Part shown: in pieces, positions 15,516 to 20,360 of the stretch
How the letters are laid out: each line of letters begins with the position of its first letter
Numbering within the stretch: position 1 is the stretch's first letter
Source: Acidiferrobacterales bacterium
GTDB lineage: Bacteria; Pseudomonadota; Gammaproteobacteria; Acidiferrobacterales; Sulfurifustaceae
DNA length: 20,360 nt
NCBI GenBank assembly: GCA_015492195.1
Contig: WGFP01000127.1
Location: 1 to 20,360 of the forward strand
Direction of reading: 5' to 3'
The notes under the pieces: model-generated
Seen by the model: only the letters and a program-made list of their open reading frames with translations
What the model was told of the DNA's origin: nothing
Database searches by the model: none
Translations under genes and position numbers: made by a program

Positions 15516-16084
15516 CAACGCGTCTGAATCTTTTGCCGTGGCGCGAGATGCGCCGTCGTGAGCAGGATCGACAACTGCTGACGATAGCCGTCGGTGCCTG
15601 GTTGTTGATGGGCGTGATCGTGTTTTACGCCCATGTGCATGTGAGCGCCCTGATTGAAGCCCAGAATAAGCGCAACGAATTCCTGAATCAGGAAATCGCC
15701 AAGGTCAATAAGCAGATAAAAGAAATCGCCGATATTAAGAAACAACGTCAGGCGCTGATCGCGCGCATGAACGTGATTTACCAATTGCAGGGAGACAGAA
15801 TACGAGTGGTGCGGATTTTTGACGAGCTGGTACGGAAACTGCCGGAAGGGGTGTATCTCACCTCATTGAAACATGCCGCTAACAACACCTCGCTGAAGGG
15901 GATCGCCCAGTCAAATGCCCGCGTCTCGGCGTTGATGCGCAACCTGGATTCTTCGGACTGGTTTGCCGAACCTAATCTGGAGGTCATTAATGTTCAGCAA
16001 AAGGGCGGAGACCGGGTTAGTCAGTTCTCGCTTAAGGTAAAACAGGTGACAAAACAAAAAGGCGAAACAGGTACCGGATCATGA
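15512..16084 (+). CDS. pilN: Type IV pilus assembly protein PilN
   Basis: A bitopic inner-membrane protein of the alignment complex. The cytoplasmic start carries NLLPWRE (residues 6-12), the short motif that sits in the groove of PilM. One TM segment spans about 22-42, a likely coiled coil about 48-86, and a ferredoxin-like periplasmic domain about 95-180 pairs with PilO. At 190 residues it has the usual size. ATGA overlap with both pilM (before) and pilO (after) indicates coupled translation and a fixed ratio of the three proteins. Confidence 0.96.
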   Translation: MTTRLNLLPWREMRRREQDRQLLTIAVGAWLLMGVIVFYAHVHVSALIEAQNKRNEFLNQEIAKVNKQIKEIADIKKQRQALIARMNVIYQLQGDRIRVVRIFDELVRKLPEGVYLTSLKHAANNTSLKGIAQSNARVSALMRNLDSSDWFAEPNLEVINVQQKGGDRVSQFSLKVKQVTKQKGETGTGS

Positions 16085-16701
16085 CGCTGGATGATCTAAA
16101 AAATATTGATGTAAATGACATTGCTTCCTGGCCGGTAGCGCTTAAGGTAATCGGTATTTTAGTGATCTGTGTCCTGATTCTTATCGCCGGCTATTGGTTC
16201 ATCATAAAAGGCGAACTGGAGGAGTACGACAGTGCCGAAAGAAAAGAAGTGAGTTTGCGTGAAACCTTTCTTAACAAGAAGGCGTTGGCCGTCAATCTGC
16301 CCGCCTACAAACAGCAGATGGAGGAAATGCGGCAGACCTTCGGCAGCCTCTTGCGGCAGTTGCCGAATACCACCGAGGTACCCGATTTACTTGTGGACAT
16401 TACCCAGGCCGGTTTGGGCAGGGGTCTGGAATTTGTTCTGTTCAAGCCTGAGAAGGAAATACCCAAGGACTTCTATGCGGAATTGCCGATCAGCATTAAA
16501 GTCGCCGGCAACTACCATGAGCTGGCACAGTTTGTCAGCGATGTCGCCGCCCTCCCCCGAATCGTTACCTTTGGCGATATCAACATATCCGCAGACAAGA
16601 CCGGCAGGCTTTCCATGTCGGCCAAGGCGAAAACCTACCGGTATCTGGAAGAGGGCCCTGTTAAGCCGCAAGAGCGAAAACAGCGCCGTCGGAGGAGATA
16701 G
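16081..16701 (+). CDS. pilO: Type IV pilus assembly protein PilO
   Basis: Partner of PilN in the inner-membrane complex. The 206-residue protein has a short cytoplasmic part, one TM segment (about 22-42), a coiled coil (about 45-100) and a ferredoxin-like domain (about 105-193) that includes ADKTGRLSMSAKAKTYRYL, typical of PilO ends. Beyond it is a strongly basic tail ending in five arginines (202-206), which I do not expect in the family. The DNA of that tail (CGGAGGAGATAGAGG) is also the purine-rich stretch that precedes pilP, so ribosome-site pressure may have produced the arginine codons. Confidence 0.95.
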   Translation: MTLDDLKNIDVNDIASWPVALKVIGILVICVLILIAGYWFIIKGELEEYDSAERKEVSLRETFLNKKALAVNLPAYKQQMEEMRQTFGSLLRQLPNTTEVPDLLVDITQAGLGRGLEFVLFKPEKEIPKDFYAELPISIKVAGNYHELAQFVSDVAALPRIVTFGDINISADKTGRLSMSAKAKTYRYLEEGPVKPQERKQRRRRR

Positions 16702-16712
16702 AGGTATTTGTA

Positions 16713-17234
16713 ATGAATGTGGGTAAAGCTTTCATACTAGGAGGCATATTGATTGCTTTGACGGGTTGCAGCAGTGATGAGCTGGATGACCTGCGTGAAT
16801 TTGTCAACAACGCGCATGCCAACCGCAAACCGAAGGTTGAGCCGCTGCCGGAGGTAAAAACGCAGGAGACGTTTGTCTACGGTGCCGCCGACCTGACCGA
16901 TCCCTTCGCCGTGTTTAACCTCAAGCCGAGGGGATCAAAGAGTGCCAGCGGCCCGCGGCCGGACATGAACCGGCGCCGGGAACCCCTGGAAGATTATCCA
17001 TTGGATGCATTGAAGATGGTGGGAACGTTGTCCCGCGGCAAACAGGCCTGGGCCGTCATTCAGGCTCCGGATGGAACCGTGCATCGCGCAAGAGTGGGAA
17101 ATTATCTGGGCCAGAATTTCGGCATGGTCACCCAAATCACTGAAGAAAAGGTCAATATCGTTGAGCTTATTCAGAGTGGTTTGGGGGATTGGGTGGAACG
17201 TGAAGCCAGTCTTGCTCTGGCCGAATACGAGTGA
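16713..17234 (+). CDS. pilP: Type IV pilus lipoprotein PilP
   Basis: An inner-membrane lipoprotein that bridges the PilNO dimer and the periplasmic part of the PilQ secretin. A signal peptide ends at the lipobox LTGC with the lipidated C19. The next 35-40 residues are extended and charged, and the PilP/HR fold fills about 90-170 (LDALKMVGTL-x-R and GNYLGQNFG are characteristic). 173 residues is the normal length. The ATG has GAGG 8 bases upstream, partly overlapping the end of pilO, so it belongs to the same transcript. Confidence 0.95.
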   Translation: MNVGKAFILGGILIALTGCSSDELDDLREFVNNAHANRKPKVEPLPEVKTQETFVYGAADLTDPFAVFNLKPRGSKSASGPRPDMNRRREPLEDYPLDALKMVGTLSRGKQAWAVIQAPDGTVHRARVGNYLGQNFGMVTQITEEKVNIVELIQSGLGDWVEREASLALAEYE

Positions 17235-17256
17235 GCCAATACAGGTAGGACAAACC

Positions 17257-19812
17257 ATGAAACAGTTGATAAAAATTTCATCTGCAATGAAGACCGTCGC
17301 AAAGAGCTTACTGCTGTTTGGCATCTTGAATATCGTGCACGGTGTGAGCTTTGCCGGCGAGATCCAATCCCTGGCCTGGGAATCGGGTGGTGACGCCCCC
17401 GCCCTGCAGATACGGATTGACGGGGAAACGTCTTATAAAGTCGAATCCCTTGAGGCCGGGCGTCGCCTCCGCGTCACGTTTCCGGACAGCACCCTTGGGC
17501 CGTCGCTTAAGGAACTCGAAGGCCGGAACAGCGTTAAAGGGGTGTATCCCTATCTGGCGGATAACGGCACCGCGGTGAATGTGGATTTGCTGTTGTCCGA
17601 GGCCGGCCAACTCGATGTGCAGAAAACCGCCTATGGGTACCGTGTCATTGCCCTTCCCGGTACGGCAGCGGTGACGACATCCGGCGGCCCTGAAGCCGAA
17701 CCGCTCGGGCCCGGAACCGCCGCTTCCGATAAAAACCGTATTGAGGAAATACTCTACTCCAAGCTGCCGGGCGACCGGATTCAGATCACCCTAAAAATGT
17801 CAAAGACACCGGTGGAGCCGAGCGCTTTTTCCATCACTAAGCCCGCCAGGGTCGCCCTCGATTTCACCAATACCCGAGTCGGTGTCCCGAATAAAACTGT
17901 TTACGTAAGAAAAGGCGCGGTGACCAGCGTAAAAGTCATTGAAGCGGAAGACCGCACGCGGGTGGTGCTCAACCTGATTAAACCGGTTGCTTATACCACA
18001 AGTATCGAAGGCAACAATTTTATTTTGACCGTGGCGGCGCCGGTCAGCACGATTGTCGGAACCGAACAACCCAAGACGACACGTTTTGTAAGTGCTCGCA
18101 AAGGAGGCAGGTACAGCCTGAAGGCCATTGATTTTCGCAGGGGCCCCCAGGGAGACGCCAAGATCATTATAAATCTGTCCGAGCCGTCCGTCGGCATTGA
18201 TATCCGGGAACAGGCGGGCGAGATCGTCCTGGACTTTCTGAATACCTCGGTCCCGGAAGAACTACAACGGCGTCTGGACGTGATCGACTTCGCCACTCCC
18301 GTTCAGACCATCGATACCTTTATGCAGGGTAAGAACACCCGAATGATTATTACCCCCAAAGGCAAGTATGAACATGTCGCCTACCAGGCGGGAAACGTCT
18401 TTACCATCAGCGTTAAACCGATCATTGAGAAGGAAGGTGAAAAGAAAGTCGATGAGTTCGGATATTCAGGAGAGAAGCTGTCGCTTAATTTCCAGAATAT
18501 CGAAGTACGCGCCGCCCTCCAGGTGCTGGCCGATTTTACCGGACTGAACTTTGTCGTAAGCGACACCGTGACCGGCAGCCTTACGCTGCGTCTTAAAGAC
18601 GTCCCGTGGGATCAGGCGCTGGATCTTATCGTGGACAGCAAGAACCTCGCCGTGCGCCGCAAGGGCAATGTGCTTACCGTGGCGCCCGCCCCGGAAGTGG
18701 CCGCCAAGGAAAAAGCGGCGCTCGAGGCCAGCAGGGCGGTCATCGAGCTCGAACCCCTGGTATCGGAGCTGATCCAGATTAATTATGCCAAGGCCGGGGA
18801 CATCGCCAATTTGCTTAAATCCATCAAGGCCGTGACCACGGGTGCGGCACAGCATCCGGTGTTCGGGGCGTCGGCGACGGGTGAGGCGGTGCAGGCGACG
18901 ACGGAATCGAATACTTTGCTTTCTCCACGCGGCCAGGTGACCGTTGACGAGCGCACCAATTCAATTTTGATCCAGGACACGCCCGGCAAGATCCGCGAGG
19001 TGCGCAAGCTCATCGCGCAATTGGATCAGCCGGTGCGTCAGGTGTTGATTGAAACCCGGCTGGTGGAGGCCACGGATAAATTTTCCAAAAATCTGGGCGT
19101 ACGCTTCGGGATCAAGGATGCCGATAGGAATAATCCGAGTGATCGCCAACGCGCCATATCGGGGACCATAGCGGATTCCACCACCCTTGTTGGGGCTGAC
19201 TTGACCGCCAACACCACCGGCCTCAATGTCGACTTGGCATCAGATAGTATCGGCACAAACAGTCCCGGCAGCATCGGCTTTACGATCGCCAAGCTGGGTC
19301 CCGCCGGCGCTCTGTTGAACCTGGAACTCTCCGCGCTGGAACAGGAAGGGCAGGGTAAGATTATTTCCAGCCCGCGCATCGTCACCGCTAACCAGAAGAC
19401 GGCAACTATCGAACAAGGTCAGGAGCGGGTGTTTACCCAAAACATCCTTGGGGTTGGTTCTGTAGTGACCAAAAAGGCGACCCTGAAGCTGGAAGTCACG
19501 CCGCAAATTACCCCGGACGACCGCATCAATATGGAAGTCAATATCACCAAGGACAACTTCGCTGACGCTAATATAGGTCTGCTCAACGTCAAGGAGATTC
19601 AGACCGAGGTCTTGTTGGACAACGGTGAGACCGTGGTGATTGGCGGCATCTACGAGCAGGACAGGAACAGCACGCTCACCAAAGTCCCGTTCTTCGGAGA
19701 TCTACCGTTGCTGGGTTGGTTGTTCAGGAACAAGGCGGTAAAGGACGACAAGACCGAGCTGTTGATCTTCTTGACTCCGAAGATTCTTTCGGAAAATCTC
19801 ACCCTGCGCTGA
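17257..19812 (+). CDS. pilQ: Type IV pilus secretin PilQ (851 aa)
   Basis: Forms the outer-membrane channel through which the pilus passes. A signal peptide (about 1-33, cut after SFA) is followed by two AMIN domains (about 35-133 and 160-260) and a third stretch of the same style (about 285-388), which bind peptidoglycan. Then come an STN/N0 domain (about 405-477), an N1 domain (about 495-592, interrupted by a Gly/Ala/Thr-rich loop at 526-555) and the secretin barrel (about 593-845) with VPFFGDLPLLGWLF at 810-823. The protein is longer than the 714-residue PilQ of P. aeruginosa because of the extra N-terminal module. The frame is open back to an ATG at 17071, but the ATG at 17257 has a TAGGA site and starts a proper signal peptide. 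A terminator hairpin follows. Confidence 0.97.
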   Translation: MKQLIKISSAMKTVAKSLLLFGILNIVHGVSFAGEIQSLAWESGGDAPALQIRIDGETSYKVESLEAGRRLRVTFPDSTLGPSLKELEGRNSVKGVYPYLADNGTAVNVDLLLSEAGQLDVQKTAYGYRVIALPGTAAVTTSGGPEAEPLGPGTAASDKNRIEEILYSKLPGDRIQITLKMSKTPVEPSAFSITKPARVALDFTNTRVGVPNKTVYVRKGAVTSVKVIEAEDRTRVVLNLIKPVAYTTSIEGNNFILTVAAPVSTIVGTEQPKTTRFVSARKGGRYSLKAIDFRRGPQGDAKIIINLSEPSVGIDIREQAGEIVLDFLNTSVPEELQRRLDVIDFATPVQTIDTFMQGKNTRMIITPKGKYEHVAYQAGNVFTISVKPIIEKEGEKKVDEFGYSGEKLSLNFQNIEVRAALQVLADFTGLNFVVSDTVTGSLTLRLKDVPWDQALDLIVDSKNLAVRRKGNVLTVAPAPEVAAKEKAALEASRAVIELEPLVSELIQINYAKAGDIANLLKSIKAVTTGAAQHPVFGASATGEAVQATTESNTLLSPRGQVTVDERTNSILIQDTPGKIREVRKLIAQLDQPVRQVLIETRLVEATDKFSKNLGVRFGIKDADRNNPSDRQRAISGTIADSTTLVGADLTANTTGLNVDLASDSIGTNSPGSIGFTIAKLGPAGALLNLELSALEQEGQGKIISSPRIVTANQKTATIEQGQERVFTQNILGVGSVVTKKATLKLEVTPQITPDDRINMEVNITKDNFADANIGLLNVKEIQTEVLLDNGETVVIGGIYEQDRNSTLTKVPFFGDLPLLGWLFRNKAVKDDKTELLIFLTPKILSENLTLR

Positions 19813-19825
19813 CTTTCGATGGCAA

Positions 19826-19857
19826 ACAGTAAACCGGCCCTTGGGCCGGTTTACTGT
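19826..19857 (+). terminator. Terminator hairpin after pilQ
   Basis: ACAGTAAACCGGCCC and its exact reverse complement are separated by TT, giving a 15-bp perfect palindrome; in RNA the apex would be the stable C(CUUG)G tetraloop. It starts 13 bases after the pilQ stop. No pure U-run follows (ATCTCCCTTGATTTATTTT), but the stem is strong enough to end or attenuate pil transcription and to protect the pilQ 3' end. The stem works on either strand. Confidence 0.8.
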
Positions 19858-19901
19858 ATCTCCCTTGATTTATTTTAATATTGCTGGCATACCTGCCTCG
19901 T

Positions 19902-20338
19902 ATGGGCAGGGCGGACAGTGTTTTTTTGATTGGTCCAATGGGGGCGGGGAAATCGACCATCGGGCGTCATCTCTCTGAGCTTCTGAGCAAGGCATTCCAG
20001 GATTCAGACCAGGAAATCGAGAACCGTACCGGCGCCAGTATTTCCCTGATTTTTGAGATTGAGGGCGAACCCGGTTTTCGTCGGCGTGAATCCGCCATCA
20101 TTGATGAATTGACGCGCAGGGAAAACATCGTGCTTGCCACCGGCGGTGGGGCGATTTTGTCAGACGGCAACAGACGTAAGCTGCGGGAACGCGGCATCGT
20201 AGTATATCTCCATGCCCCCGTCGATGTTCTGTTGCAGCGCACCCACCGTGACCGCAGCCGCCCGTTGTTACAGGCGGGGGATCGCCGTCTCAAGATCGAG
20301 GAAATCATGAAAACGCGCGACCCCATCTATCGGGAAAC
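19902..20338 (+). CDS. aroK: Shikimate kinase, 3' end missing at the contig end
   Basis: Phosphorylates shikimate at the 3-hydroxyl with ATP, the fifth step of the shikimate pathway. Visible motifs are Walker A GPMGAGKST (11-19), the substrate aspartate D36 in DSDQEIE, R60 in GFRRRES, the shikimate-binding GGG at 81-83, and RPLL at 120-123 of the lid. The family is about 170-180 residues; 145 authentic codons are present, ending at the conserved RDPIYRE. The frame appears to run on, but from 20339 it reads adapter. Placement after pilQ and probably before aroB is the standard order in gammaproteobacteria. ATG at 19902 is preferred over an in-frame TTG at 19881, although neither has a strong ribosome site. 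The terminator before it suggests a separate promoter, which I cannot place. Confidence 0.95.
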
Positions 20339-20360
20339 CTGTCTCTTATACACATCTCCG
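20339..20360. other. Nextera transposase adapter (not genomic)
   Basis: CTGTCTCTTATACACATCT at 20339-20357 is the 19-base Tn5 mosaic end used in Nextera library kits, and the following CCG matches the next bases of the read-2 adapter. It interrupts aroK right after the conserved RDPIYRE. The bases are residual sequencing adapter at a contig end and should be trimmed. Confidence 0.97.

Noticed and set aside
17071..17256. Longer pilQ with an ATG at 17071
   Set aside because: The extension overlaps most of the second half of pilP in another frame and would bury the signal peptide; the ATG at 17257 has a good ribosome site.
1..20360. CRISPR array, insertion sequence, prophage, tRNA or rRNA
   Set aside because: No regularly spaced repeats, transposase or phage genes, terminal inverted repeats, or cloverleaf-like sequences were seen; the short repeats found are too few and too short.

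Overview
The window looks like a contig end from a free-living gammaproteobacterium, probably a draft or metagenome-derived assembly. The evidence is the block ponA / pilMNOPQ / aroK, the argS-SPOR gene pair, a biosynthetic SpeA, PilQ and PilN sequences of the Pseudomonas/Thiotrichales type, and moderately high GC. The genus cannot be named from the sequence. The last 22 bases (20339-20360) are Nextera transposase adapter and not genome.

Left part (1-3970, all minus strand): a truncated DUF945/YdgA-like periplasmic protein, a tandem CDGSH iron-sulfur protein, and a membrane-bound sensor with HAMP-PAS-GGDEF-EAL architecture. Just upstream of the last is a 57-codon reading frame that was probably missed. 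It has a near-perfect Shine-Dalgarno and a 4-base ATGA overlap with the sensor gene.

Polyamine part (4164-7036): speE (minus) and speA (plus) are divergent. SpeA makes agmatine and SpeE makes spermidine from putrescine. The linking enzymes (agmatinase or agmatine deiminase route, and SpeD) are not in the window.

Middle part (7230-11726): argS and a SPOR-domain FtsN-like gene form a minus-strand pair. Facing away from argS is a cyclic-nucleotide-binding-like domain fused to a GGDEF domain. Its catalytic motif is degenerate (GGGKF) but its RxxD inhibitory-site motif is intact, which suggests a c-di-GMP receptor and not a cyclase. A conserved hypothetical nucleotidyltransferase-like gene is translationally coupled to ponA.

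Right part (11726-20338): ponA (PBP1A, minus) is divergent from pilMNOPQ (plus). The pil genes are tightly overlapped and encode the inner-membrane alignment complex, the pilotin-like lipoprotein and the outer-membrane secretin of type IV pili. A strong hairpin terminator separates pilQ from aroK, which is cut by the end of the contig.

Most of the window is conserved housekeeping DNA. I found no CRISPR array, mobile element, tRNA or rRNA, and no clear new multi-gene system. The items most worth a second look are the degenerate cNBD-GGDEF receptor, the small coupled ORF upstream of the dual GGDEF-EAL protein, and the adapter at the end.
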